64,000 nucleotides of DNA from Blastomyces gilchristii SLH14081 (taxonomy: Eukaryota; Ascomycota; Eurotiomycetes; Onygenales; Ajellomycetaceae), in contig NW_003101673.1 of the NCBI RefSeq assembly GCF_000003855.2, forward strand, positions 10,734 through 74,733, in the 5' to 3' direction. Both the position numbers and the translations under genes were made by a program. The notes beneath the pieces were generated by a model, which was not told where the DNA came from, did no database searches, and saw nothing but the letters and a program-made list of their open reading frames with translations. Position 1 is the first letter of the stretch. Every line of letters begins with the position of its first letter. Positions 46,228 to 58,559 of this stretch are shown piece after piece.

Positions 46228-46235
46228 CTCACACC

Positions 46236-46457
46236 TTATTTATTTACATATGTGACATTTATCTGAGTGTAAAGTTTTTCTTTAACAAGCAGAGTAGTAT
46301 CAATCAGATACTCTTTCACTTATCACTTCTTTATACACTATCTTTTGAGACATTTTAGAATCACTCTGATATAATAACTATGAATCACTTCATAGACAGA
46401 ATTATCACACTCTGAAGAAGTCTGCACTTCTTATCAGTTTTTAAACATGCTATCAGA
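46236..46457 (-). pseudogene. G1L Gypsy-1 copy, gag start and leader
   Basis: Mirror of G1R 46748-46968: the leader after the 5' LTR and the first gag codons. Confidence 0.72.
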
Positions 46458-46572
46458 TGTGATTCAAAGGTTTCTTGAGTCAGTGTATGATTACAGGTGT
46501 ACACCGGCTTCTTATATACATTATATTAAATTAATTAGTGGCCGCTATGACCTCTTTACATTTGTAAGCATG
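46458..46572 (-). repeat. G1L 5' LTR, inner part, cut by G1R
   Basis: Reverse complement of the G1R LTR, starting TGTGATTCAAAGG. It stops at CATG (46569-46572), where G1R is inserted. The other end of this LTR is 54778-54829. Confidence 0.85.
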
Positions 46573-46747
46573 TGTGGTTCGGAAGAACGTACGACCGTCG
46601 GATAATAACGCGGCCGCTTCCAAACTTGCTTACAAGTGTAAAAGGGGGCCATAGCGGCCACTAATTAATTTAGTGTATGATATTACAATATATAAGAAGC
46701 CAGTGTATGTCTGTAATCATACACTAGCAAGCAACCTTTGAATCACA
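46573..46747 (+). repeat. G1R 5' LTR
   Basis: 175 bp. The first half keeps many CpG (GAACGTACGACCGTCGG), unlike the rest of the element. The core GTGGCCGCTATGACC / GGCCATAGCGGCCAC of the two abutting LTRs forms a strong palindrome. Confidence 0.9.
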
Positions 46748-46851
46748 GCTGATAGCATGTCTAAAAACTGGTGAGAAGTGCAGGCTTCTTCAGAGTGTGA
46801 TAATTTCATCTACAAAGCAATTCATAGTTATCATGTCAGTGTGGTCCTAGA

Positions 46852-48480
46852 ATGTCTCAAAAGATAGTATACAAAGAGTGGTGAGTGAAAGAGTATTCAA
46901 TTGATGCTGCTTTGCTTGTTGAGAGAAAACTTCACACTCAGATGAATGTCACATATGTGAACAGATGAGATGTGAGAAAGAAGATGAGAGTGATGAATGA
47001 GATTCAAAGAAGTCTGCTCTCTACTCAAAAGAAGAATAAAAGAGAGAATAATCACTACTGAAGTTGTATAATGATAACAGAAATCACATAATAATATAGT
47101 GATATAACAATAGACATTATACAATTAATGAGAAATCACTGAAATGAATATCTCTTCTAATTAATATGAATAACACTCTTCTCTGCTATCTGAACTGAAA
47201 GATATGCAGAATCTCTCAGAGAGTTTACTCAAAGTAGTAAGAAAAGCAGCTGAAACTGCTGAACTGAAATCAAAGCTCTGTACATATACAAGAATTCTAA
47301 ATGAGATTGAGACCTTGTGTACACAGTGACAGACTGAGATGAAAGTCAAACAATAATTAGTATTCACTGCAGATCAAGTATTCACTATGAAGAGCTTTAT
47401 CAATGTAATCACTATTATTAATAAGAATAGAGAAAACCAGATCTTAGATCTGCAGTAGAAGATTGAATATTTACACAGACAGATAACTATACTGAATCTG
47501 AAGATCTTATCACAATTGTTCACAATCTCTTCAGAAGTATATATATTATCAGAGACTGCTGTGCAGAATGAGAATCTGAGTATAAAATATATCAAGCTAG
47601 AAGATCTGCTGAAGTTATCAAGCTTTAATGACAACTGAAAAAATGATGCTGCAATCAGCTGACTAAGTCAGATGTAATTATATTATCAGATTGAATATAA
47701 ACTCACAGACAGACAGTTAATAGAATTTTAACAAGTTTTAAGATCTGTCACATTTCTACACAGAAAAGCAAAGTCATTATAAATAACTAATGAAAAGATA
47801 AATCTCACAGACTCAGAGTGATATTTATTCTTATAAACATGAAATGAGTTTTTCAAATGAATCTTACACAACTTTAAGAAAGTGAATATATAAGATAAGT
47901 ATTATAAATACTTCACTAAGTGTAGATAAGTGAGTAATCTTATATTATACTTTATATACTTCAGCTTACACTATCTTATATTGAATGAAGAGCTTTTAAC
48001 ATCTTTCTATTTATAGATCTTCATTCATGATCTTATATCTGAGTTAAGAGTGAAATGAAAATGCTTAATCTCACAGTCAGACACAGTGAAGAAAGCATAT
48101 AATATTCTCATTATACAGAAATAAGTAAGTTAATTATGATAGAAAATACTGCAATCAAGTATATCTCAGTGAAGAACAGATAATCAGACTTCTACAACAC
48201 AAGTTATATACTCAGATGTGATAAATCTAGATCTGAATACTATTGCTAAAGTACTGAATTCTCTGAAAAAGAAATTCTCTGAATGAAAATCTTAATATTG
48301 TAAGTATTAAGCTTACTTTAACTATGAATGCTAAAATCATGATACAAAAGATTGCACTCAGTATACACAGTCAAGAGAAGCAAGAGAGTTAAAAAACTAG
48401 CAGAATCAGTGAGCTTGAAGACACTCACTGATATTCTATGAAAAGTCTTCAAAGTGAAAGAGATGTCTGTGTTAGATGAT
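46852..48480 (+). pseudogene. G1R gag
   Basis: The first ATG after the leader lies at 46852. The frame has many stops, mostly TGA, but can be followed. A zinc knuckle near the end (48311-48355) reads YFNYEC*NH....C, with the first two Cys changed to Tyr by G-to-A change and the His and last Cys intact. The G1L copy has the complementary changes. This supports a nucleocapsid domain binding element RNA. The N-terminal two thirds match only G1L here. Minus-strand open frames at 46897-47634 are shadows. Confidence 0.75.
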
Positions 48481-48559
48481 TCTCTAAATTCTGTGAATAT
48501 TAAGAGAAAGCAGGCTTCTGACTGAGATGCAGATGAGAATAAAGTGAATACTTATCTCA

Positions 48560-51500
48560 ATATCTTGAGACCTGAAATGTTAATATATAAGAGACACTTG
48601 AATAAGAATTAAGAGATGACTGTAAAAGTATTAGCAGATATAGAAGCTTCTATACAATATATTGATAATTATATGATTTGAAGACTGAAAGAGGTTTATT
48701 AAGTGAAGAATCTCTGATACATAAGATTATCTGATAACTGATATTTGATATTATCTGTAAGAGTAAGAGTTCTCTTGCACTTTGAAGAATAATCTTACTA
48801 TATTTGAGTGTAAGAGCTGCAGAACATGAAATATAATCTTATTCTCAGACTCAATTGATTTCAAAGATTCAATCTGCAGATTCAATGATGTATATATTAT
48901 ATACAGTTGACTGATAGAAAGAAAATAGTTCATACAATTCTATCAACTGATATGAGAAGAACATTTCATGTCCCTGATATAGAAGAGTTAAATCTGCTTA
49001 TATATTAATAAGTAAAGAGAACAATTTGTAAGATCTCATCTAAAAGCATTCTGTATATCATACAGAACCTGAAAATGAAGAAAACCAAGATAAAGAATAT
49101 ACAGAAGAACAAGTGTATGAAGAAGCTTCTGAAGAAGTATGAAAAGATCTTCTGAACAGATCTTTCACTGAAATTATTATCAGAATAAGGATTTGTACAT
49201 GAGATTGACACAGAGAATGCAAAATCAGTCAATCAGAATGTATATTCTCTGTTACAAATGCATCTTAAAGAACAGAAGTATCAGATCACTGACCTTCTAG
49301 AATATAATCTTATACAACTCTCATTAAGTATGTGAGACTTTTCAGTTCTATTCATGAAAAAGACAGATGAGAAGTGACAGATGTGTATTAATTATCAAGT
49401 ACTTAATAAGCTTATAATCAAGAATGAATATTCACTGTTATAGATTCAATAACAGTTGAATACAGTTAAAAACATCTGATATCTATCAAAGATTGATCTT
49501 CTCTCAGAATACTGACAGATTCATGTAGATGAACTATCAGTTCTGTGAATCATGTTTAATATATAATAAGATAAGTTTGAATTTCTGATAATATCATTCA
49601 GTCTGATAAATATATCTATTATCTTTCAAATGATGATGAATACAATTCTTTATAAATAAAATGAAATCTTATATCTCATATATCTTAATAATATTCTAGT
49701 CTTTTCAAACTTATACAATAAATATCTGAAGTATCTCAAGAAAGTGCTTATAACTCTGACAGAGTATAAGCTCTATATTAAATTAACAAAGTGTGTATTT
49801 GAAACAGAAGAGTTGAAGTTTATAGAATATATAGTAAGTGATGACTGTATATACCTCATTTCAGAGAAATTGAATATCATAGTGAATTAATCACAGCTGA
49901 GAAATGTATATCATGTATAACAGTTTCTTGAATTAGTCTCATATTACTGCAGATTCATCAAGGATTTTATATAAATATCTGCATCACTCTCAGATCTCTT
50001 AAGAGAAATGAATACAAATCTGTAAAAGAAGAAGTTTTATTCAATCATCTGAAATACTGTGTATGAAGAGGCTTTTCTCACACTGAGAGAATATGTAATA
50101 ACATTCTCAGTGCTTATTTAATCAGATTGTGATAAATCTTTCTACATTGAGATAGATGTATCTGAATGAGCTATCAGAGATGCTCTTCTGCAGATGAGTA
50201 AGAATGACAAGCTGCACTCAGTGATATATAATAGTAGAAAACTATCAGACACTGAGCTCAATTACTCAGTGTATGAAAAGAAATTGCTAGTGATTAAGCA
50301 TATACTGATGTTATGAAATAGATATATTAACAATGAGTATACAACAATAATAATCATGAATCATGAAAGTCTTATCTATCTACAATCAATGATAAAATCT
50401 TTCAAACACTTAGTACATTGAATCTCAGAGTTTCAAGTGTATAATCTTTATATAAAATACTGAAAGAGATCAGACACTGTGATACCTGATATAATCAGTC
50501 ACAGATCTGATTTTATGAGTGAGAGTTCTGTAAATCAGATATAAGAGAAGTTCACATTAAACATACTGAGAGAGTGCAAGGAATCAGAATGAGTAAATAT
50601 CATAATCTCTTGCTTAAAGAATGACAAGATGTTGAATAATAAGTATCTTACAAGAGTAGTAGAAGAGATGCTTTTGAACTTCAAGCTGAGAAAATTGAAA
50701 AATAACATTGTACTTTATCATGATCTAGAATACATAGAAGCTCTCTATCTAGAATCTTTATTTAGATGCAACTTGATGACTCACATGCACAAGAAATTCA
50801 GTCACTTAGAAAGTCTCAGACTTATAAGTGTACTCAAATCAAGAGTATACTGATCAAGCATGACTGAGAATATTCAGATATATACTCACAAGTGCCTGAA
50901 TTATCAGGTTGTGAAAGAATCTAAGAAAGAATTAGAATATAAGAAAGCATAATATCAGATGAAGTGTATAATACAACTGTTTAAATAATGAGAGATGAAT
51001 CTCATAGACATATTACTATGAATATTAAATGAAAATCAATGAATAATCACTGCTATTGATTATACTACTGACTGATCAGTTGTAAAAGCAGTTTCAGAGA
51101 TGATAGAGAAGATAATGATGAAGTTTCTATATAATGAGATTTATATTAACTATGAAATGTCACATGAGATTCTAACTGATAATGATACAAATCTTGTAGA
51201 AGAAGCAGTGAGGCATTTCATGAGTCAGTTATAAACAAGATATTGTAGAACAATGTCATATCATCTGTGAATAAATGAGAAGATGAAACACTTGAATGAA
51301 ATCTTGAACAACATGCTGATGAAATATCTAGTGAGTAAGTCTATGAGATTATAAGATGAATATCTTAGTCAGATGCTATTAGTCACATGAATTCAGCAGT
51401 ATGCAGTCTTCAAGTGTTTATCATTCTATCTGTTATATGAATTGCATCTGCACATCTCAGAGAATGCTTTGAAAAAGATGAAAGAGAAAACAGCAGTTGT

Positions 51501-52470
51501 GAACACAGCAGTTGCAGATATGAAACCAAGATTGAAAGAGATCAGCCACACACATGCAAAAGCTAATGAGTTACTTCTGAACTGAGTAATTCAATTGAAA
51601 AGAATATAAGACTCACTAGTTAAGAAATTGAGTCTTAAGATAAGAATATAAGTTCTTGTATACAATGAGAGTTCTGAGAAGTTTTAATCTAGATAATTTA
51701 AATTCTATAAAATACTCAAATCACATTCTCTGAGAACTTATGCATTGAAGAAATCAGAGAGATGAATCTTATATAACTTAATTAATGATTTATAACTTAT
51801 GAAAGTAAAGATATAAGATCTGAGTGAATTATGATTATCTGCAGCACTATTATCAGTGTTGAAAAAGAAGAAGCTTATAATTAAAAAGTCTCATAAAGTA
51901 AGAGAAATCATAGACACTTATGAATCAGATGATCTCACTTATTTCAATCTTTTCACAATTATAAGAAAAGAATGAGAAGAAATGAAGAAATCAGATGAAT
52001 ATCACACTTTAATAAGTGATGAGACTGTAGCTGATTATATAATAATATGTCACAGACAGCAGATATAATACAGTAAAGAGTGATCTTAAAGCAGCAGACT
52101 TGCACATGAGTCAGATCACAGAAGAAAAAGAAATTCAGAGTTGAATTTAACTATTTACATCAGTTCAATCACAGAGATCACAGAGAATGAACTATCTGAA
52201 ACATCTATAAACACATGAGATCAAGTCATCTCAATTCCTGAGAACACTCAGAGATTAAGTGAGATTAGTTTCAATGAGCTGTTTACTGTAGTGATCTGAG
52301 TAAGTGAAGAGAGACAGTATAATATGTAAGACAGAATTATAAAAGATGAAAGCTGCTGAATCTAGTCACTGAATGCTGTACTATATAGAGATCATGTAAG
52401 AGTAGTGACTAGCAGATAAAGAAAAAGTGTAAGAAAAGAAAAGAGATAATGAATTAATCATCAACTGTAA
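48560..52470 (+). pseudogene. G1R pol: protease, RT, RNase H, integrase
   Basis: In order: a protease active-site string ADIEASIQYID at about 48633-48660 (ADTGAS expected; Thr to Ile and Gly to Glu, both transitions). The RT runs from about 49.28 kb, with the catalytic YLDD changed to YLNN at 49681-49692 and an ILVFSN context. RNase H runs from about 50.12 kb (YIEIDVSE, where a DAS-type box is expected). Integrase follows, with the zinc region at 50.63-50.93 kb (one CxxC Cys is Tyr) and the catalytic region at 51.06-51.35 kb with LTDND and the later MKHLNEIL string. I see no clear chromodomain afterwards, which separates it from Gypsy-2. Trp codons are widely TGA; the gene is dead. Confidence 0.85.
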
Positions 52471-54602
52471 GAGTCAGCTGTAAAAGACAAATGTTATTAT
52501 ATATACTTCATTCATTTTCATATATCACATGTTTAATCTATTTCCAACATCATATTATCTGAAAAACATTAAAAACAAAAGAAATCTCAAAACTTGAGAT
52601 TTATAAGAGATTTGAGAGTCACAAGCTGCTCTCACAATAACACTGCACATGTCTTTAATTTCTCTATCACTCTATATACAATATTAATGTCATTTATCAC
52701 AAGATTGACTGAAATGTCAATATAGAAATGTGTACATGTATACATAGAAAAATTGAAGAAGAGCACAGAATCTGCAGAATCAGAAGTCAGAGTAGAGAGA
52801 ACAGAGATGAAAGAAACAGAAGAGAGAGAAGATGCAGAACTGAATAAATAACAGCAGAAGTCACTCAGAGCTGAACACTTATAACTCAGTATATATACAA
52901 CCTTCTTCACAGAAGAGAGAGAGAAAGTGATGAGAGAAGCTTGAGAGTAGAAGAGAGTAGTCTCAGCAGTATTATCATCTTTGATTAAAATGATCTCTGA
53001 CACTGAAGTAACTAAGAACTATTATTAGTATATGAAACTACAAAAGCAGGGATAATAATTACTGAATGAACACTCACTGATCTTAGAATTGTATATACAA
53101 TTACAACATGCACAAGACTTCTCAGAAAGAGAGAGAGAGACATGAGAAAATACAGAAAGTAGAACACAGTATATAAACAGCTCATTCTCACAATGATATC
53201 TCAGACAAGATGTATAAGCCTCACATCTGTGAGTGTAAAAGAGCATGATATCTGTGTTCTCATTTCTGAAAACATGAATATTCTTCATCTGCACCATGAA
53301 GTCAGATAACAAATATCAGAGAATAGACTGATATGAGTCAATTATACTGAAAATATTCATCAGAGCAGATGTATCTGCAATATTGAATTTAATAATCATA
53401 AAAAGTTTCTTAATATCTGTGAATATCATGACTTTGTGTATAATAAAACTCATAACAATTTCCTCTAAGAATAGAAAAATCAGTATTAGAAAGAAAAGAT
53501 AAAAAGAAAAAGACTTACAATCTTAACACTGTTAAGAGAGAGAGTAATTCTTCAGAATAAATAAACAATTATCTTATCATAAATATTTAAAATAAATGTA
53601 ATAATCAGTATCTGTAACTGAGCTTCAGATAGTTATATTATATATCATCTTTATATAATAAATTATTCTAGAGATTAGTAAGAAGAGTGAGAGTGTATAC
53701 ACTGAGAAATGTAGTTCACTGAGTTTATACAATATCTTCTTGAAATGAGAAGAGCTAGTAATAAAGGCAGCAGTGAGAGCAGAAGTAGCAGAAGTGAGAG
53801 TCATAAGAACAGAGATAGCAGAAGCAGAAGAATCAGACACAGAAACAAGTGTAGAAGATTGAGAGAAAGCAGCAGAGAAAGAAGTAGTTAAAGAGGCAGA
53901 AAGAGACATAGAAGACTCAGTTACATATAATATAAACAATTTCTTCATTATCACATTCTTCAAGTTCTTAATCAATAATTCAATATTGAGTTCACTATTA
54001 TCAGTGAATGTGAATCTGTTAATATATGAAGATTCTATATAAATAAAAACAACATATCAGCATCTGTGTTTATACAAAATTATATCAGAAAACATAATCA
54101 GAAACTCACTGAGAAGAAAACAGTTGAAAATGTATAAGAAGATAAAGAAGATATATCATTTATAATAGTACATTCTGATGATTATTAGAAGATAAACAAG
54201 TTCTGGTCATATTTCACAACATATTATACTTACTGCTAATGAACTGCTCAGTATAAGCACTATAATAACACTTGTTATGAGAACAGAGAGTCATTGCCAG
54301 AAATATGTATAATGTGATAGATGAACAGATAGAAAGAGTTAAACAGAAGAGAAGAGTAGAAGAAATCTTAAATAAAGATGACATTTCATGATAATAATAA
54401 TGAAGAAGATGATTGAAGAATGAGAAAAATTAGTGAATGAGAGATGTAATATAGTGAAAGTTTCTTTGTGAGAGTGTATATAAGATACTAGTCAAATCAG
54501 AGATAGGTCACAAGATTGTGAACACTAGTGATGCGCTAATCCGCATGAAGCTAGAACAAATGTCATGATCACATGAGTGTGATCAAATCTGATGAGAGAG
54601 AA
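52471..54602 (+). other. G1R 2.1-kb region between pol and the 3' LTR
   Basis: Gypsy elements rarely have 2 kb here. The plus strand has Glu/Lys/Ala-rich coiled-coil-like stretches near 52.75-52.90 kb and 53.75-53.92 kb. The minus strand has open frames at 52632-53003 (123 codons), 53025-53312 (95) and 53625-53975 (116, Ser/Ala rich). The first is conserved at protein level in G1L (21318-21653). I cannot name any of them. A purine run GATGAGAGAGAA directly before 54603 fits the polypurine tract. Confidence 0.55.
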
Positions 54603-54777
54603 TGTGATTCGGAAGAATGTATGACTGTCAGATAATAACACAGCCACTTCTGAACTTGCTTATGAGTGTAAAATAAGGTCATAGCAGCCACTAATTAATT
54701 TAGTGTACGATATTACAATATATAAGAAGCCGGCGTACGCCTGTAATCGTACGCTGGCAAGCAACCTTTGAATCACA
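54603..54777 (+). repeat. G1R 3' LTR
   Basis: 175 bp, equal to the 5' LTR in length and order. The 5' LTR keeps more CpG in the first half; this LTR keeps more in the second half (GCCGGCGTACGCC). Confidence 0.9.
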
Positions 54778-54829
54778 CATGTTCAGAAGCGGCTGTGTTA
54801 TTATTCAGTGATTATACATTCTTCTGAAT
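54778..54829 (-). repeat. G1L 5' LTR, outer part
   Basis: Continues the G1L LTR after G1R: CATGTTCAGAAGCGGC and onwards is the reverse complement of 54607-54657. It ends at CTGAAT, just short of the expected terminal CACA, where LINE-G begins. Confidence 0.8.
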
Positions 54830-55155
54830 TATATAGTTTCTCTTTACTTTTTCTTTTCTATTCTTTTCTATTTATTTATTTAATATATCTATCTTTAAGA
54901 CTTTATTCTCTTTTTCTTTGTCATAATATTTTCAAATGATTTCAAAGTATTAGAAGATGTTAAAATACTGCAATTTGTAAAGAGTTTTTATATTCTGAGC
55001 TGGAATTTTCTGATTTTATATATCTAAAATTGATAAATGTATAATAATTAACTCTATAGATATTAGAAAACCTCTGAGAACTTTTAGTTCTCAGGTAGAT
55101 ATTATAGTCTATAACTGTATACATCTATAATTGAAGAATAATAATAATAATAATA
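54830..55155 (+). mobile_element. LINE-G, 3' UTR fragment with (AAT)n tail
   Basis: Only about 325 bp of LINE 3' UTR, including the stem-loop near 55075-55098 and the tail (AAT)n. It is 5'-truncated and non-coding. I could not fix its target duplication. Confidence 0.85.
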
Positions 55156-55410
55156 ATTATCACTTAGTAACTTATTCTCATTTCTCTTCTCTTCAAGAAT
55201 TTGTGAAAGGTGTAAAGCTTGTGTGATTGAAAGGTTGCTAGCTTGTGAAAAGTTATATAGTGAAAGGATTAGTAAGCCAGATCATGTGACCTGACACTCT
55301 CACTCATCAGAGTAACTATACATGATGCTATATATAAAATTCACCTTCAAATCAAGTACAGGTATAAAAAATGACTGGAAAATGTAAAGTAATGAAAAAC
55401 CAGTCATGAT
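55156..55410 (-). repeat. Probable Copia 3' LTR start and pol end
   Basis: On the minus strand a purine run GATGAGTGAGAG is followed by TGTCAGGTCACATG at about 55296. That is the expected order of polypurine tract and LTR start downstream of Copia pol at 61269. The LTR would run left to 55156 and be cut by the G1L insertion. It cannot be proven because the other LTR lies outside the window. Confidence 0.5.
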
Positions 55411-55783
55411 TAGACTGACCGTGTGACCGTGTCTGAGACCAGGATCAAACTTTACAGTTGTCATATTGTCTAAAAGCATTACTTCTGATCATGGTTTATA
55501 TTCATCACATTAATCTCAAATCATGTTATTTTAAATATTAAAGATCTCAGATTTACTTTTCAAATAAAAATCTAGTCTCAGATAAAGAATATGTTTGAAT
55601 TCTTAGTTACATTTTCATTCTGATCTCATTATGAGATAGTATTAAATGAGGACTATGAAATCACTTCTCACTTACATAATATCATAACCATAGTGCTCAT
55701 TTGTTAAAAATTTAATAGAGAGTATTATCAAATATTATTACTTTTCTGAACATAGATCATAATTTATATAATTTTAATTTAAA

Positions 55784-55853
55784 AAAAATATAAAATATAA
55801 AAAAAAAACAAAAAACAAAAAATAAAAAAAAACAAGAAAAAATCAGAATGAAC

Positions 55854-55892
<39 letters not shown>

Positions 55893-55940
55893 AAAAAAAG
55901 AAAAGAAAAAGAAAAAAATAAAAAATAAAAATAAAAAAAA
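55784..55940. repeat. A-rich low-complexity tract in hAT-B
   Basis: Long A runs interrupted by single T, C or G. Counterpart of 18140-18272 in hAT-A. The Phe-rich minus-strand open frame is an artefact. Confidence 0.85.
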
Positions 55941-57039
55941 TTAAGGTCATAGAGCTGCAGTATTCTCAAAATACTCACTTCTCAGAGTCTTTGCAATATT
56001 TATCACTAATTATATATCTCTTACAGTGAGAATAATATGACTGTAATGAGTTATTATCTTAATATTATTTAATAAATAATCAGTATATATCTGTATAAAT
56101 GTGAATATTTAGAAAATATACACTTAAAAAGTGTGATCAGAGTGAACTCTACTATCACTTAAATAACATTAAGAGCAGAATACTGAAATTGATAATTTCT
56201 CTCATTGATTTCACAGACAAGGCAGGTGAAGATGATCTTGAAAAATATAAGATTCTCTGACTTCTGATAAAAACAAATCTCACAGAGAGACTCTATTTTC
56301 ATGATATCAGAGACTAAGTGTTATTAAAAAGTATTACTTTCATGCAATATATATACACTTACTGTGATGATTCATTCTCTGTATATATGACTGAGAGTTA
56401 CAGCTTTTTCACACTGCACAGCTCTCTCTGAAATGCTGATACTGGTTTACAACTCATACAGTCTCTCAGTTCAGCATGCACTGCATGTATACAGCTCTGT
56501 GTGCTGAGACTGTGTTGATCATTATGACCTGATATAATACTCACTTTTCACAGGCCATGTTTTGTTTAAGAAGGGGGAGAGAAAGACACAACTATGGTTT
56601 TATTAAGAGAGAATGAATAATTAGTAATATTGAATATAATTTAATTCTTCTGCATTTAAAATTTGATTAGTCTATACTCTTCAATTTGAGAGTTTCTAGA
56701 AGTGTTTTAATAGTTTTTATATCAGCTTGAATTTAGTGATGAGTTGAAGAAGAAGAGAAAAGAGAGAAGAAAGAAATGAGAATAACTTATCTTTATAATA
56801 TGAAAATAGAGAATTACTGTAATCATTCTTTCTAGTAATAAAAATCTGTTTTCTGTATATATTTCTGATATAGATTATATGATAACTGTATACAAAGAAT
56901 ATTAACACTGCATGTATTAAATGAAGATAATATTGCTATGCAACACTGTAGCTGTTTTCATATATCTCTGAAAGCTGTTAATATTTTCTTTGTCTCTTTA
57001 TATTTGATAAGTCAGTAATATATTTCAATACACTTCTTC

Positions 57040-57175
57040 TTTTATCATTATTATCATCATTATCATTATTATTATTATCATCATCATCACTATTATTATC
57101 ATTATTAACATCATTACTATTATCATCACTATTATCATTATCATTATCATTATTATTATCATTATCATATTATTT
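57040..57175. repeat. (ATC/ATT)n microsatellite in hAT-B
   Basis: TATCATTATT-type units, the inverse of 16925-17045 in hAT-A. Confidence 0.9.
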
Positions 57176-57235
57176 CTGACTGTCTCTTCTGTCTTCATCT
57201 CTTTTCAATACTTACTGAAATTAATCATGTTATTC

Positions 57236-58058
57236 TTCTTCAAATATTCTGCAGTTCTGTGAATCACCAAGGTGCATGAGCACTGTCACAGATTGAAGAA
57301 AGAGAAGAAGAAGATGTTCAAGTGAGAGAAGACTGATTATAAGACATATTATAATATCTTGAAGAGACTTCATAAGAGAGCAGAATAATAATGATTTTAA
57401 GTAACACTTCTGATAGATTTAGACTGAACTAAGTATAGAAATAATGCAGATAGCACTGTCTGTGAGAGATTGAAGAAGAAGATAGTGAAGAGTCTCATAC
57501 AGCAGCAGTGAGATCAGAAAAAGTTCTGAGAATAATTTGAGTTTAAGATAAAGAGAGAGAGAGAGAAGAAGAGTGTTACTGTAAATAAATAATAACAGAA
57601 GAAGATTGAGAGAGTGTTAAAGTAAGAGATAAAGAAGTTAAAACTGATAAGTTTTTTATTTATTAAGAGATAATGATTTTTAATAATACTTCTATTCTCT
57701 AATTAATTAGCAGGAGCTGATAGAGAAGAAGAGGATTGAGACCTTGTTCAGATCTTGAATACACTTCATAATTCAGAACATTGAGAAGATAGCTCTGCTC
57801 TCTGAGCATGTCAATCTGCTTACTACTGAAGTGAAACCCGAGACAGCAGATCAGGAAATGCGGGATTTTAAAGTACAGATTGACCTGGCTGAGAGAGAGC
57901 AGTGAGAACTCTTCTCTGAGAAGGCAGTAAAGAGAGATTTTGAGATGATTATTATCTCAGATGAGAAGAAGAAGAAGAAGAAGAAGAAGAAGAAGAAGAA
58001 GAAGAATAAGAAGTGAATTGTAAAGAATGATAAGAAGAATGAGAAAGAGAAGAAATAG
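57236..58058 (+). pseudogene. hAT-B second gene: basic, lysine-rich helical protein
   Basis: Two to three exon-like blocks can be read. The first (57236-57376) contains HCHRLKKEKKKMFK. A middle block (about 57415-57650) contains RLKKKIVKSLIQQQ and KIKREREKKSVTVNK. A long block (57711-58058) contains IEKIALLSEHVNLLTTE, MRDFKVQIDLAEREQ and a poly-Lys tail from (AAG)n at 57964-58010, and ends at TAG 58056. AT-rich stretches between the blocks resemble introns. hAT-A encodes the same protein (16058-16860) with mainly conservative substitutions. Position upstream of, and parallel to, the transposase suggests an accessory gene. The family is unknown to me, and stops at TGA show decay. Confidence 0.55.
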
Positions 58059-58559
58059 ATTTTTTTCTTTTTATATTAGTTAGTTATAAGTTTAAGTTTT
58101 TAATTATTAATAATTAAAATTGATTTTGAGTTTTCAAAAATTATTGTACAAGTTGTAATCAAGTCAGGAATGATATATATATATATATATATTTAACTAT
58201 CATGATTCACAAATCACTATAATGTATAAGTATCAACATTTTTTCAACATTGATATTCATAATATTAATATATTTTTAATAATATTATCTGATAATGCAA
58301 TTTGATAACACTCTCTTTCATAATATTAATATATTTCAAGAAATATAACAGAGATTAATCAAGATTATTTATTTACTTTTATATATCAATGATATTCAAT
58401 CTGAGTTAGTACTAAAATTATAACTAAACTAAGAAACAAGATTATTTTCTCTTATATTAATTCTTCTTACACACATCAGTAATCAGTTATTAAAAATAAA
58501 TTGTTATCTTTCTTAAATTATTATCATATCTTCTGAATTCACTTCTTTCACTTCTTTTA

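Larger units (their letters stand above)
46573..54777 (+). mobile_element. G1R, complete Gypsy-1 LTR retrotransposon
   Basis: 8205 bp with 175-bp LTRs (46573-46747 and 54603-54777). Each LTR starts TGTGRTTC and ends GAATCACA, an 8-bp inverted terminal repeat. CATG (or five bases with one transition) is duplicated at 46569-46572 and 54778-54781. The flanks are the two halves of the G1L 5' LTR. Gag and pol read on the plus strand; a 2.1-kb region follows pol. No later insertion disrupts this copy, so it serves as the empty-site reference for G1L. Confidence 0.92.

Noticed and set aside
21342..54829. Chromosomal inversion or foldback transposon as the cause of the giant inverted repeat
   Set aside because: The two arms are explained by a second Gypsy-1 copy inserted in the first one's LTR, with duplicated CATG and both halves of the split LTR present.
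55757..55978. Phe-rich 73-codon frame
   Set aside because: Translation of the A-rich tract; no conservation beyond composition.
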